Below, in pieces: positions 11,226 through 23,253 of a stretch of DNA of 64,000 nucleotides. The stretch lies in contig NW_026516297.1 of the NCBI RefSeq assembly GCF_025602895.1, forward strand, positions 122,149-186,148, written 5' to 3'. Below the pieces are notes generated by a model. The model did not search any database. It had not been told where the DNA came from and saw only the letters and a list, made by a program, of their open reading frames with translations. Positions within the stretch are counted from its first letter, which is position 1; each line of letters opens with the position of its first letter. The position numbers and the translations under genes were made by a program. The DNA is from Polychytrium aggregatum (taxonomy: Eukaryota > Chytridiomycota > Chytridiomycetes > Polychytriales).

Positions 11226-14200
11226 ATGTGGAAGCGACTCGCGGCAAAGACCCTTGCCGTCTCGGCCTCGACGTGCGGCCTGGCTTATGGAATCGCAGTC
11301 TATCTGCGGCCTCAGCCGCTTGCGACAGACGGATACTTTATCCACAGCAACGGTGCCCAAGACTCGATGCCGCACTCGCTATGGACGCCGCCATCGAGAG
11401 CCGAGATGATCAGCCGTCTCAAGGGCCAGCATCCTGCAAGCGCGGCACCTTCAGATAGCCAAGCGGCGACTGACGCTGTGACCGGAGGCGATCCCGAGCC
11501 GTTTGATCTGCTGATTATCGGCGGAGGTGCAACCGGCGCTGGATGCGCACTGGTAATGTCGCCGGGCTGTGTATCGAAACATGGCGGGCGAGACAGCGGC
11601 TCCTGGAGGCTGATCGTGCGCGAGGCAGCCTTATCGACTCGGGCCATGTCCTCTCATCTGCTCGATTACTACTCTTTCTTGCGCAGGACGCCGTTACTCG
11701 TGGACTCAGGGTCGCCCTTGTCGAGCGAGACGACTTTGCCTCAGGTACAGTATCGCCCGCCGTCGTCGCTCCGGCCTGTGGATATATGGGTCCCCCCCCC
11801 ACTCGTCATGACAGAGTTCTTCATCTCCGTTCCTCATCACCCTCGCCCTGTCTGCGCATCTCTCACGGCCAGGCACCTCATCGCGCAGCACCAAGCTCGT
11901 TCATGGCGGTGTGCGCTATCTGGAGAAGGCTTTCCTGGAGATGGACTATGAGCAATACAAGCTCGTCTCCGAGGCGCTGCATGAGCGAGGAGTCTTCCTC
12001 AAGATTGCCCCGTATCTCGCCTACCAGTTGCCCATTATGCTCCCGATCTACACGTACGTATCCCTCTGTCGCTTGTACCTGCGCCGTTCACGGGGGGACT
12101 GAGGCAGCAAGTCGGGGAGACTGGTCGAGGCGGCATTCGTCGCCATCAGAACCCTTCAGTTACTAACACGGGGGTGCCCTCGGGTGTTCTGCCGTGCTGT
12201 TCCAATCCAAGGTGGTGGAAGATCCCGTACTACTGGGCCGGGGCAAAGGCATACGACGCTCTGGCCAAAGCCCGGGGCGACCACATGCCAATCTCGTATT
12301 TCTTGAGCAAGAAGCGTGCGCTGGAGGTCTTCCCGATGCTCAAGACAGACAGACTCAAGGGTGCGATCGTCTACTACGACGGTATGGGCAGCCTGCATAA
12401 CCTGTCCTGTGGCATTGCTCGACAACACCTGTGGGATTATCCAGAGTGATCGAGAGCAGAGCGCGGGCATGGCCATTCGTTAATATCCTGGACAACGGCC
12501 GATATTAGGTGCCCACAACGACTCTCGCATGAATACGGCCGTCATCCTCACCGCTGTTGCCCATGGCGCGACCGTCGCCAACCACGTCGAAGTCGTTGAG
12601 CTCGTCAAGAGGAAGCGGCAGAGTGCCCGAACGCTGCTCGGCCGGCCTCTCGGCGAAGAAGAGATCTGCGGCGCCGTTGTCAGAGATACGCTCACTGGAG
12701 AAAGCTGGACTGTTCGTGCAAAGGTAAGTAACGGGAGTACATGTCGGCCATCCATCAGTATCTCCCACCAGTGCACCATCGCATGCCATCAGTCCGTCGC
12801 CGGGCTCAGTTCACAGAGCAGTGCGCCAATATCACTTTCGCGGCTTCAAATAGGGAGTGGTCAACGCAACGGGCCCGTTCACCGACGGCATCCGCAAAAT
12901 GGATGAGCCCCAGCTTGCCGGCATTGTCTCGCCAAGCGCTGGAGTCCACATCATCCTGCCAAACTACTACAGTCCCAAGCATATGGGTCTCATCGACCCT
13001 GCCACCAGCGACGGTCGGGTCATATTCTTCCTTCCCTGGGCAGGCAATGTCGTTGCCGGCACCACAGGTTAGTTCGCCGGGCAACCGTATGTACTTGTTA
13101 GCACCCAGGGCAGCTGCTGACGTCCAGGCGATCGCTTGCAGATAGTCCGACGAATGTGACCAGCAACCCCGTCCCAACCGAGAAGGATATCAATTGGATC
13201 CTCAAGGAAGTCGAGAACTACCTCTCTCCAGGTGCGGCTGCCAAGCGTGTGGCTTACTGTGACCCTGGATGGACTCTAGTCAATGTAGCAATGCCGCTGT
13301 CGCTATCAATGTCGGCGCCGATGGCCTAACCGGTCTTGCCAACCATCAAATCGTCATAGAGATCAAAGTTCGTCGAGGAGATGTTCTCGCTGCGTGGTCG
13401 GGGATCCGTCCGCTTGTGAGAGACCCTGCGGCCAAGAACACTGCGGCCCTCGTCCGCAACCACATGATCCATGTCTCCGACAGCGGCTTATTGACGATTG
13501 CGGGCGGAAAGTGGACAACGTATCGCGCCATGGCACAGGAAACAATCGACAAGGCCATTGAGGTGTTTGGTAGGTGGTGTCTCGGCTTGCTATCGAGTCG
13601 CTGCTGCAGATTGGCAGCCGTTCCTCTGGACTCGGCACTTTGCCGTGATCGGCCTTGTCGCTAACGGATTTGATTTGGCTGGAAAGATTTGAAGCCCACA
13701 GGCCCCTGCGTCACCGAGCGCACGCTGCTCATCGGCTCGCACAGCTGGTCCAAGACCATGTTCATCAAACTCATCCAGCACTTTGGCTTGGAAACAGAGG
13801 TGGGTCCTGGACGGCGATCAGGCGTGGGTGGTCTCGTTGCAGCTGCTGCAAGGCATCGATACTTATGCGGCGCATCAACACATGCCTATAGGTTGCCCAG
13901 CACCTGGCCGACAGCTATGGAGACCGCGCCTGGGGTGTTGCGTCACTGGCCTCTCTGACCGGCAAGAGGTGGCCGGTTTACGGAAAGCGACTGTCGGACC
14001 ACTACCCCTATATCGAAGCCGAGATTCGGTTTGCCGTACAGAGAGAGTACGCCTGCACTGCAGTGGTGAGTGTCGATGGCAGATCGGTCTCGCCGAGGCA
14101 GCCCATGTCAGCCCAGTACTTCGCCGTGCGCTAACAGACGCTCGTGCATCTGGCCAGGACGTGATTGCCCGACGGATCCGCTTGGCCTTCCTGAACGCCC

Positions 14201-14822
14201 AAGCTGCAAACCAGTGCCTTCCCAGGGTGATCGAGATCATGAGCGAGGAGCTTGGATGGAACCAGGAGCGGAGCGCTCTTGAGTTCCAGAGGGCCCAGAA
14301 GTTCCTGACGACGATGGGCCTGCCAGCTGGCACCAAGCTCTTCCTCGGTGCAACCACGGCTTCCCACGCCGACAGATCAAGCGAGGAGGACTTTGAGGTC
14401 ACAGACTACACCCGGCACTCGTTCCATCCCTCCGAGCTGGCTCGATACCGTTACGAGTTTGGAAAGAAGGACGCCTTGGGCGACGGCCATATTCCCCGGC
14501 GCGACCTGGATGGGGTGCTGAAGAAGCTCGACATGGCAACCGACACACGCAAGATTCGCAAGATACTGGAGCATATTGAAGTCCACGAGGCTGACACGAT
14601 CGAGTTTAACGAGTTTCTCGAGGTATACGAAAGCCGTGCGCGGAGCACCCTCGGCTAATGCTGTGCTGACGGCGTGCTGATGAAACTTGTCGCTTTGCTT
14701 CCCAGGTTCTGGCTGCCATCAAGGACAGCCGCACTCAGTCCAAGTTTGCCAAGCTGCTCGGGTCCGGCCAGAGCCAAGAACAGCGACCGATCCAGGCCGA
14801 GCGGAGCGGCGGTGGTGTCTAG
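11226..14822 (+). CDS. GUT2: FAD-dependent glycerol-3-phosphate dehydrogenase, mitochondrial, with EF-hand-type tail
   Basis: Oxidises glycerol 3-phosphate to dihydroxyacetone phosphate at the inner mitochondrial membrane and passes electrons to ubiquinone. Twelve exons: 11226-11552, 11687-11744, 11873-12053, 12212-12381, 12509-12723, 12854-13067, 13142-13231, 13360-13569, 13687-13799, 13892-14065, 14158-14622, 14706-14822, giving 777 aa. The N-terminus is hydrophobic with positive flanks (mitochondrial anchor). IIGGGATGAG near residues 96-104 is the FAD dinucleotide loop; TSSRSTKLVHGGVRYLE and IAGGKWTTYR are family signatures. The C-terminus (about 680-725) has an animal GPD2-like EF-hand pair, LGDGHIP in the first loop, but calcium ligands look degenerate. 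If the last intron is retained, translation stops at 14658, giving a slightly shorter tail. Confidence 0.95.
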
Positions 14823-15026
14823 GATGCCATGATCTACGTCGCCGGACCGTTTGGTGCTCTGCACACCGACTTTGTGTCGATTTCAGATTCGTGGCGGTCT
14901 GGGCCACACCTGTTTTAGTCTTTCTCTTTTCTTCTTATATTATCTCTGGATGCGAGCGATGTGAGCAGCGGGCTCTTGGTTAGTCGGCTTACTGCCGGTG
15001 GTGCCTTTGGACAGGGCCAGCAAGCT

Positions 15027-15075
15027 CCTGAGCCGGCTGGTCCTGAGCCGGCTGGTCCTGAGCCGGCTGGTCTTG
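15027..15075. repeat. 15-bp tandem repeat
   Basis: Three copies of CTGAGCCGGCTGGTC in the GPD-to-membrane-protein interval. Confidence 0.9.
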
Positions 15076-15298
15076 GACTGGCATTCAATCCGGTCGTCCA
15101 TCGCAGATGGGGTGCTCTGGCTGGACATGCACATACCAGAAAACAAACTTCCGGCTGGATACATCTTCGGCGAGCCCTTCGTTGGAGCAGTCCGCCCATC
15201 CACCACCGGCGTGTTCGGTGGCACCGGGCTGCGGGTGGAGCAAAGCCAGAAAAATGCGAGCGGCGCCCGTCCTTGGCATCGCCAGCTCTCTTGTCCCT

Positions 15299-15340
15299 GG
15301 TCAACCCTTTGGTCAACTCTTTGGTCAACCCTTTGGCCAA
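15299..15340. repeat. 12-bp tandem repeat
   Basis: Three copies of GGTCAACCCTTT (middle copy with one change), ending about 20 bp before the ATG at 15359, so in the probable 5' leader. Confidence 0.85.
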
Positions 15341-15358
15341 GTCTTCCTGATTGCCAGC

Positions 15359-16757
15359 ATGCCCTCGCTCCTGGACCCGAACGACAGTCGCGATGGCGGC
15401 CAGTCCCTCTCGATCGCCACCTCCGCAAAGAAGCTGGGCACGTCGCTGGGCCGCTCCTTCGGATTCCTCGATCCCGGATCAGCCTCTGAGACCTCCCCGC
15501 TGCTCAGCCCTTCGCTGGGCCCGGGATCGGCGGGCTCGAGTGTGCGTATCCGTCTGCTTCTGCCGCCCGGGCGCTACGTTGCCGACCCCCGATATCCGCC
15601 CGTCCGTCTGTCTCGGCTCACCGGCCGTCTCTCTTCCCACCTGCTTGTTCGCATGCCATCGGTGCTGCCCATGTCGCTGCCCTGGCTGGATCCCAACGCA
15701 TCACAATCTTCCAAAAGTCGTATACCCATCGCCGCCGACCATCGCGCATGATCACGCCCGAGGGAACCACCATCATGATCTTCCCCGAGGTCTCGACAAC
15801 CTTCAAGAGCGCCCCGGTGTTTTCGCTCGACCTCCCGCCGTCGCTGGCAGACCATGTCCCTTCGCCCCTGCATCGCTCGCATGCCTCTGAGCTGAACTCG
15901 CTCCTGGCGATGGCCCACGCCAAGAAGAAGAACATCGAGGTCGTCCAGCTGGGCGTTGGCTCGCTTCTGGCCTTTGTGTTTATTCTGCTGGCGGGATATC
16001 TGGCCTACGATGGTCGCCTCTGGACTGCTGCGGCTGCCATCGCCGCCCTGGCGCTGCTGCTGCTGATCCAGCCCTGGATCGGGCGTCTGTGGCTTTCCAA
16101 GTTTGTGGATGACTTTGAGGTAGGGCTGCACAACACCCTGCTGCCGTGCCCATCGGTCGCATGTCCTTGGCCGATATTTTGCGTTTGCAGAGCGACGGCC
16201 CGATGGTGGCGCCTTCCCGGTACCCATGCCGGGTCATGCCGGGTCATGTCGGGTCATGGTCCATGTCTGTGTGGCTGTTGCTCTCCACCGATTGCTAACA
16301 CAGCCATCTTCTCGTCGTGGATCCGACCGTCGTCCTGGCTCTGCCCATCGCTGCCGTGCTCATCTTCCAGCTGCAAATCCTGCACATGGTCACCGAGTGG
16401 AACGGCCGAGCACCTTCCAACGTGCGCTTCCGAGTGATCCATGCCAGCAACGTCGCCAAGCTTTCATATCTGCCGCTGTTCTGGACCGAAAATGCCGCAC
16501 AGGAGCCGGTAGGTCCATGTTGTGGAGTTCTCTCCGCCTCTTTGTTGTTGCCAAGCATGGGAAGCGAGAGCACTGCGTCTCACTGCCGTTTGTCCGCTCA
16601 TTCTGTCGCTTATGCGCGCCCATCTCAATGCGGTTCTCGACCGCCGCAGCAAATCCATGTGTCGATCCTCGACATTCCAGAGCCGGCCCAGGCCGAGCAG
16701 GTCGTGGTGGCACCCGACCGAAACGGCTTGATGCTTACTGTCAAGGTTCTGCATTGA
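15359..16757 (+). CDS. Predicted three-span membrane protein, family unknown
   Basis: Five exons, 15359-15541, 15718-16119, 16191-16219, 16304-16508 and 16650-16757, join in phase to 308 aa. The small third exon is inferred because it is the only piece that restores the frame between the two hydrophobic regions. The N-terminus is Ser/Gly-rich and contains ETSPLL, which fits the acidic dileucine pattern [DE]xxxL[LI] used for vacuolar/endosomal sorting. Hydrophobic segments follow LGVGSLLAFVF, WTAAAAIAALALLLL and VVLALPIAAVLIF, with a soluble tail of about 80 residues. No family recognised; location in the endomembrane system is a guess from the dileucine motif. Confidence 0.6.
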
Positions 16758-16773
16758 ATACGGAGGATGCTCT

Positions 16774-16890
16774 CCCAGCTATCTACCACTCGGCTCCCAG
16801 CTGTCTACCACTCGGCTCTCGGCTGTCTACCACTCGGCTCTCGGCTGTCTACCACTCGGCTCTCGGCTCTCGGCTGTCTACCGCCCGGCT
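16774..16890. repeat. 22-bp tandem repeat
   Basis: About five copies of CTGTCTACCACTCGGCTCTCGG, the first and last degenerate, just past the stop codon at 16757, so in the 3' region of the membrane-protein gene. Confidence 0.9.
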
Positions 16891-17034
16891 CAACGCATCG
16901 CTGCATTGCTTGTCTTTCTTTGTCGTGTATGTATGAATAGTCCATATCGCATCATGCATTCGCCACCACCTTGAGGGCAAGGTCTTGAGATACGCACTTG
17001 CCGGCCGCCATTAGCACCCAGCGCACCCCAGGGG

Positions 17035-18833
17035 TTACATGATGTTGGGGACCTCGATCTCCGTCGGACTTTGGTAGCCCATCTGGATCATCTTCTGCCG
17101 CTCGGCTTCGGAGTTCCATCCCGGCGGATAGATTTTGAGAATTGCCATGACTTGCCCGTGATCGCTCTCCCGCGGAACAGGCAAGGGGCTGGGCTTGTGC
17201 CCAGCCTTCCTGCTGCTGCTGCTGGGAGTTGTGGGGCCAGACGAGGGCAGGCTGGATGATGCCGCCGGGTCGTGCAGATCAAGAGCGTGCAGAGCGTGCA
17301 AGGCAATGTCAGGAGCATATGAATCTGCTGGGGCAAGCTTGAGAGGCAGGTCGTCGTTGTCGTCGTCCTCCATGAGCGTCGCGTCGATGAGATGGTCGTT
17401 GAAGTGCTGCAGGTACTGCACATAGCCGATGTGGTTGGGATTGGCGCGGACGAGATCGTTCGAGACCAGGATGTGGTCGAGGACATCGTATCGCCCGTTG
17501 TGGCTGGAAACGAAGGCGATGCTCCAAGTCAGCGGTTTCGCACGGCGTTTGTGTGGAAGCAGTCTCGGCCACTGCAGCATTCGTGCTCACGAGCCCTCCC
17601 CCCCCCCGCCAAACGTACATGTGAGTATAGGTGACATCCTTGTCAGAGGCCCGGATCTGGACGTCGTTGGTTGAGCTCAGCAGCGAGTGGTAGGTCATCT
17701 TGCGCTCATCGTACGATTTTTTCTTCCACGGATGCGTTCCCGACATAATCTCGGTCGACACGCTGTGGGCCGTGTCGTTGAGGTCGCCGATCAGGATGGT
17801 CGTTCGGATGGCTTCGTCGGCATCGACGCCGGAGATATCGGATCGGGCCGACGAAGCAGAGCGGCTGCGTGAGCGGCGAGCGGGTGCTGCGGTCTTGACC
17901 TCGAGCGTTTGCCGATGCTTGCTTCTGGATTGAGGATTGCCTCCGCGGACACATGGAGACGGGCGGCCGCGAGTTTCGTCAATGAGCAAGCATCGCAGGG
18001 CAGCCGCCTCTGCGGCCCGGATAATCAAGGACTGTGGTATCCGGAGGAGTGCAACATTAGCATTGGGCTCTTAACATGGGCTGTCGCGGACCAAGTGTTC
18101 CATCTATCGATCGCAGGATCTCTGCACTCTTCCGGGAGCGGGTGCATGCGGACTGAATCGAGGCAGTCTCACCAAAGCGCCGCCGATTGCGGTCTGTTTG
18201 AGATCGAAGCGGTCCCGCCACCGCACCAGCGGTCGCTTGGACTTCATGTGGGCCACAAAGACGGTGATGGTCCGATCGACGGGCAGCTGGATAACGGCTC
18301 GCAGCACGGGCTTCTGGAAGGTCTTCATAGGCAACTCGAGCTGGTCGTCATCCTGCTCGGCGCTCAGGTCAAAGATGCACTCGGACGGGAAATCAGTGAT
18401 GGAGCACCACTCGACGATGGGGTAGACGCTGAGGAGCCCGACGCAGGGCTGGGTGCCGTCGGTGCCGGGGCAAAGCAGCGTTGTCTTGGCCATATCGTAC
18501 CCGGCAAGTTCGGCAGCCTGGTGCAGCGGCTCTTCGTGGAAAACCTCCTCAAAGCCGACGATCGAGGCATTCATGCGACGGAGCTGGTTTGCGGTCCACT
18601 CAACCTTGGCGTGGACCTGCTCGTCGGTATAGCCATGGGCAAAGTTGTAGAAGGGAGTATGGGCCTTGTTGAGGTTGCATAGATTGAACTGGCCGACTGG
18701 CGGCACGAAACCGAGCATCGGCGAGAGGAATGGAAGAGGTGAGTTGCGTGGTCCTGGAGAGCAGCTGTCTGTCCTCGCAGAGCGCGCAGAGCATACCACG
18801 CAGCTTCAGGGGCGTCATCTGCTTCGGCTTCAT
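17035..18833 (-). CDS. Endonuclease/exonuclease/phosphatase-fold protein
   Basis: Four exons, 18833-18797, 18696-18173, 18031-17619 and 17503-17035, join to 480 aa. The fold's signatures appear in order: LRVGQFNLCNLN (first strand), FEEVF (metal-ligand Glu), VAHMKSKRP, IGDLNDT (catalytic Asp-Asn) and YDVLDHILVS (catalytic Asp-His). The family is a metal-dependent phosphoesterase that can act on nucleic acids, phosphoinositides or other phosphodiesters; the substrate cannot be told here. A basic Ser/Arg stretch sits between the catalytic halves, and the tail is low-complexity. No signal peptide or membrane anchor is seen. The splice of exon 3 to exon 4 was chosen because it restores THIHNGRYDVLDH. 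Confidence 0.85.
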
Positions 18834-19440
18834 GATGCAATGATGGGGGGTGATGCGGGGATGCGCTTGTGTGGATATGCGAGGATACGGCTATGTGATG
18901 GTGTCGAAGAGGGTTGCTGGTGGGCAAAGAACAGGCCCTGGCTTGGCCCGGCAGGTTCGGCCGGCAAGACCCACAAGGGCACCCGACGCTTGCCATGGCC
19001 GTCATCATGAGCACCAAGGCAGCAAGTCATCCCGCACGCCCGGAAGCACTCCGCCGGCTGCATCGGGTCGGCACGAAAGAGACCAAAGACGACCCCGATG
19101 ATATTCAGGAGAGCGACCGGGTGTATTCAAGGAGATGCTCCCGAACCCAACAAAGCCCAAGAGATGGCCAACCGGGACTGGAAACAATCACCCGGCCTGC
19201 CTACCGAGGGCTAGGGAACTTCAACAGGCTTCAGGGCTCTGATGCTAGAGAAGCAGCGATACTGTCACATAGCTTTCTGGAAGGACTGTATTATTGAATT
19301 GGCCGCCATCGACAACGGCAGCATTCCCTCGTCATCAAACGGTCTTCCTCAGCACAAACCTCCAGCCTCAGCTCCAGCTCCAGCTCCAGATCGGCCCACG
19401 CCTTGGTCGGCCCGATTTTCACAAAATGGAGATGACAGAC
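18834..19440. other. Intergenic, nothing recognised
   Basis: Upstream of the phosphatase-fold gene and downstream of the membrane-protein gene on the same strand. Only short incoherent frames are present. Confidence 0.5.
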
Positions 19441-20403
19441 TCAGGCGCTTGGCTCGGGTGGGCGAGTGGCTCGGTGGAGAGTGTCGGTCGCTCTGCGACA
19501 GCCCTGGCGATTCATGGGGCGACGAGGCAGCACCGGAGCGACAATGGAGCATTGCCGGCAGATCCCGACAATGCCCAGGAAAAACGACACAGCAGCCGCA
19601 ACGAAATGCCACACCGGATTCGCTCCTAGATCCCCGGGGCCGCTGGGGTGCCGGATGTAAGTCTCGAGCAGCTCCGTCACGCCCATCATGAGGTAGAACG
19701 GAGTCATCCAGAAGGACACCACGATGCTCTCGGCCAGGGAAAAGGCCATCAACGACATGAGATTGATGGCTAGGGCCGCGGACTGCGAGCAATAGATCTG
19801 ATGTCAGTTGGCCATGTCGGGCATCAAGTCCGTCCAAGCATCCAGTCAGCGCATAGGACACGGCGAGCTTTGGAAGCGGGGCGAATCCCGCTCGCTGTTG
19901 GGGATGACTAGTCTGGCTCTGCGTCCGACTGCAGGCCCGCACCTCGGACCTGCACAATGCCTCCCGAAGCAACTCACCCACGAAACCACCGAGACCAATA
20001 TGAGCAGCGGCAGCCGTAGAGACTGGTATTCGCTTCCGTGTCGCTGCATATGGAATAGAGGCTGGATGGCCCATGCGATTTGGAAGGCGCAGATGCCGCA
20101 TGTCCCGAGATCGATCAAGCATGGGTCTTGCAGCGACCGAGCCGGGGACCATCCGAGAGCTTGCTGCTCCTCGAGCAGCGAATGGGACGACTCGATGCGG
20201 GTGAGGCTTTCGTACTGCTCGTAGGGAAGCAGCGGCTCTCGCAAAATAGATTCGGGTGTGGATAACGGCGGCGGTGCCCTGCCCAACAGCCGGTTCAAGA
20301 TGCGGACGGATGTCGATCCAAACGGCAGCAGATACAGACATGCAACCACATAGACTGCCGGGACGAGCGAGAATATGGATATGGAGTCCTCCGAGTCGTT
20401 CAT
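19441..20403 (-). CDS. Predicted multi-pass membrane protein, family unknown
   Basis: Two exons, 20403-19978 and 19782-19441, with consensus sites (TGG|GTGAGT and GCTCGCAG|), join in phase to 255 aa. Hydrophobic segments occur near LVPAVYVVACLYLLPF, CGICAFQIAWAI, LPLLILVSVVSW, LAINLMSLMAFSLA and FVAAAVSFFLGIVGI, so about five spans. A polar loop of about 60 residues separates the first two. The C-terminal 35 residues are Arg/Pro-rich. The arrangement loosely recalls the N-terminal membrane domain of ABCC transporters, but no nucleotide-binding domain follows, so I do not assign it. The end of the gene is the least certain part. Confidence 0.5.
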
Positions 20404-20929
20404 GTCTGGCGCGGGTGGAATGGCGATGTGTCGGCGACAGGCTGCGTTGTGTGGGCGAAGAAAGGCGAGTCGGGGGGGATGAATGCCAGCAGATACGGAC
20501 CGAGCGGGAGAGTGTGAGGCGGATACGAGGTGAATATGAGACAAAAATGACGTGGATGCGAGGTTGATATGGGACAGCAGGATAGATGAGCGTGAGATCT
20601 GCGCGGACGGATGAGCGGGTGGACATCGAGCCAAGAGGCAAGACGCAGCGGCTTCCACAGAGGAAGCCGAAGCTCAATCAGGCCTTCCCGGCGCTCGATA
20701 CGCTGGCCGATGCATCGCTGATACGTTGCTGGTGGGAACAGCGACTGCACTGAGAGCACCCCACATGCGGCTCGGTGCTTTCGAACACACCGGTCCAGGG
20801 AGAGCCTCGTTTGCGACGGACGGAGCTCGGTCAAGTACACTGCTGCCGGGTCCCAGCTATGATCCGTATCGACGGTGCTGGTCCTTCCCGGATCCGAGGC
20901 CATGCATCATCCTGCAAAAATACGCAGAT
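20404..20929. other. Intergenic between two minus-strand genes
   Basis: Promoter region of the membrane-protein gene; no coding feature recognised. Confidence 0.4.
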
Positions 20930-23253
20930 CTATTCGCTCTCGGGCGATGTGGCCCTAGTGACTGGGCCGAGTGTCCCATATGACTCGTGGAGCGGCTCGT
21001 GTGAAGGGTGAGGGGCTTGCGGTTGGATATCCCAGCCGCTGGTAACTTCGGTCATGTCGTTGCTGAACGGAGGAGCGGCCTTGGCAAGGGTCACCATCTT
21101 CTCCGAGCCGCTGGTTCGCGGACAGGAAGCCAGAGACGCAGATAAACTTGGGATTCCGCCTCTCGGGAGACAGCTGGGTCTCACCCGGGCCATGATCTTG
21201 GAGAGGAGTTCCTGCTGATCCCTGGCGGGGTATCCGCACTGAGCCGCCTTGGTTAGCGGATGCGTACGCTGCAGCCGGAGGCCGAGATCTGTCCTTGTCC
21301 TGTGCTCCTGTGCAATTTTTGACGCCCCCAGCTTCGCCAAAGAACGAGCTGGAACTGCCGTGCCGATGATCTCTGGTGGGTTCGAGGTGGGCTGATGGTG
21401 CTCGGACCTGGAAGCCTGGGGATGAGGCATATTTAGCTGACGGATGGCCGGTGGTGCAGCGAGATAGGTTGAAGCGACGACGATCTGACGATTCTTGGCT
21501 GGGAGGGGTGCAAGACGACTGCCTGAAGTTGCCGGACGTTGAGACGGGTCGGTCGGTGCTCGAGCCTCTGAGTTCCAGGGCCGAGAGGGTGGTTCGAGAT
21601 CGCAAATGTCGTGCAGATCGAGGCTTGGCCCAGCAGGGTGAGAATCCATATCCAGCGGCTTCAGGCGATGGCTCGTCAATCTTCTCTGAACCAAGAGTGA
21701 GAAGCCTGTGAGCAGGAGTGTACGATTTGCGGCAGAGTGATGGGAAGCCGAGGCGAAGGGCGGATGGAGCGACATAGTGACGTCCCGGAGAGGCTGGTTG
21801 TCAACTGCTGCTCCATTACCTGATTGTTGGTGACGGGGAACCGCGGAATGCTGCCGAAGAGGGGAACCTTTTTGGTGTATCGATGGGGCAGGAGCACGGC
21901 CAGGTGATGGCTCTCGGTGTCGAGCACCTTGACCTCGGCGTATGAGTGGAAGTAATCTGGCTGGCATGCGGACTTTGTGAGGTTGCTCTCGGAGACGCCG
22001 CCGCGCTTTGGTTTCGCTGCCATGGCAATGCGGGCGTTGCGGACCTGGCCGAAATGGTCAAGCACATGTTCAAAATGGTCAAGCATATGGTGAAGATGGT
22101 CAAGCCCACGGCCGGGTTAGCATCGCAGCGAGTGTCAGGCTGGTGCATGTTCAGATGGAGGTTCTGGCATCACAAATGAGGGGCGTGGGAATCAAGGTGC
22201 TTGGTGAAGCAAGATGGTTCAAGAAAGGGGATACATGGTGATGTAGTCTGCTGTGCACTATGAGCGAGGTGCTGAAGGTCGCGGTGACGAAGCCCGAGTC
22301 GTTCAAATGCTGGTTGGTCTCGGCGACGATGGGCATGCGAGTATTACCCATTCAACATCGGCAAAGGGGGCTGAGATGATCGGGATCTTGAGAGACTCGC
22401 GAGGCTTCAGGCTGCTGTAGTGCAGCGACTGGCCGAGTTCGAGCGGTGCCAGCGGCAAGCTGGCCTTGCGGGTTGAGGAGGGTGGCGGCGGCGGCGGCGA
22501 CGGCGGAGGTGGTAGTGAAAGGGCAGAAGACCCGTGTGCAGAGCCAGCCGGGGCTAACATCGGCTTGGGCTTCGAGACAGGCATCTTGGGCTTCTTTGGG
22601 GTCTTGGCTGTGGACCTTGGCGGTAGCGACGACTGGGGATCGAGAGGGCATGGTATGTATCCGTATGTCTGCGGAGCCAGCGGCAGAGCAATAGTCTCGA
22701 GCCCAGGGATGTCGAAGGGGCCATCGATATTGTGGCGGCATGACAAGCCGGGAGGCTCGGAGCCATCTGGGAGGCTCTCGATTTCCTCGGTCGAGAGCCG
22801 TAGCGATGGCCGCTCCAGGGAGTCGATGGGAGTGGATTTTGCCTTGGTTTGGGCTGTCATCAAGACCTCACATGGGCAGTTATACCAGCCGAGTGATGAT
22901 GGCAGGCTGGCTGGCCGGGTGAATTTGCTGATGGAGTTGGGCAGCGGTGGACAGCGACAGGGCGATGCTGCCCAAGCCCGACCCGGCGCATCTTCCGGTC
23001 GCGTGTCTGTGATTGATTGTCTCGACTGACCCGGATCGATCGGCCTGTCGACAAGACCCGCTGGATCGAAGTTTCGGACGGGGCTTGGTATCACCGCCGA
23101 TTGGAAGGCAGGCAGCTCGCTGGGCTCCAACGCCGGATCTGGGGCGGGAGCCTGCATTGTCCGTCGACAGGCCAACGACATATACAGCGCATTGGAAAAA
23201 CAATGGAGCACGCCGTCTCGTTCGAACAAAACAGGCGTAGCCGGCCATATCAT
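20930..23253 (-). CDS. Orphan proline-rich protein
   Basis: Four exons, 23253-22348, 22309-22235, 22044-21820 and 21685-20930, all join in phase 0 to 653 aa. The first intron (22347-22310) would be only 38 nt. The N-terminal 300 residues are disordered, with a PPPPSPPPPPP run and a Lys/Pro stretch; a start at the ATG at 23157 is equally possible. The middle looks folded (GFVTATFSTSLIVHSRL, then HLAVLLPHRYTKK and PLFGSIPRFPVTNN). The C-terminal 250 residues are again disordered. No family recognised. Alternatively exons 3-4 could be a separate gene starting at the ATG at 22023. Confidence 0.45.

Larger units (their letters stand above)
14823..15358. other. Intergenic with two short tandem arrays
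   Basis: No gene recognised; holds the repeats at 15027-15075 and 15299-15340 and the promoter of the next gene. Confidence 0.5.

Noticed and set aside
18834-19440. Extra 3' exon of the five-span membrane protein
   Set aside because: No consensus donor was found near its stop, and no hydrophobic segment in phase lies downstream.
19349-20677. 442-codon minus-strand open frame
   Set aside because: It overlaps the two-exon membrane-protein model in another frame, and its product has no hydrophobic or domain pattern.
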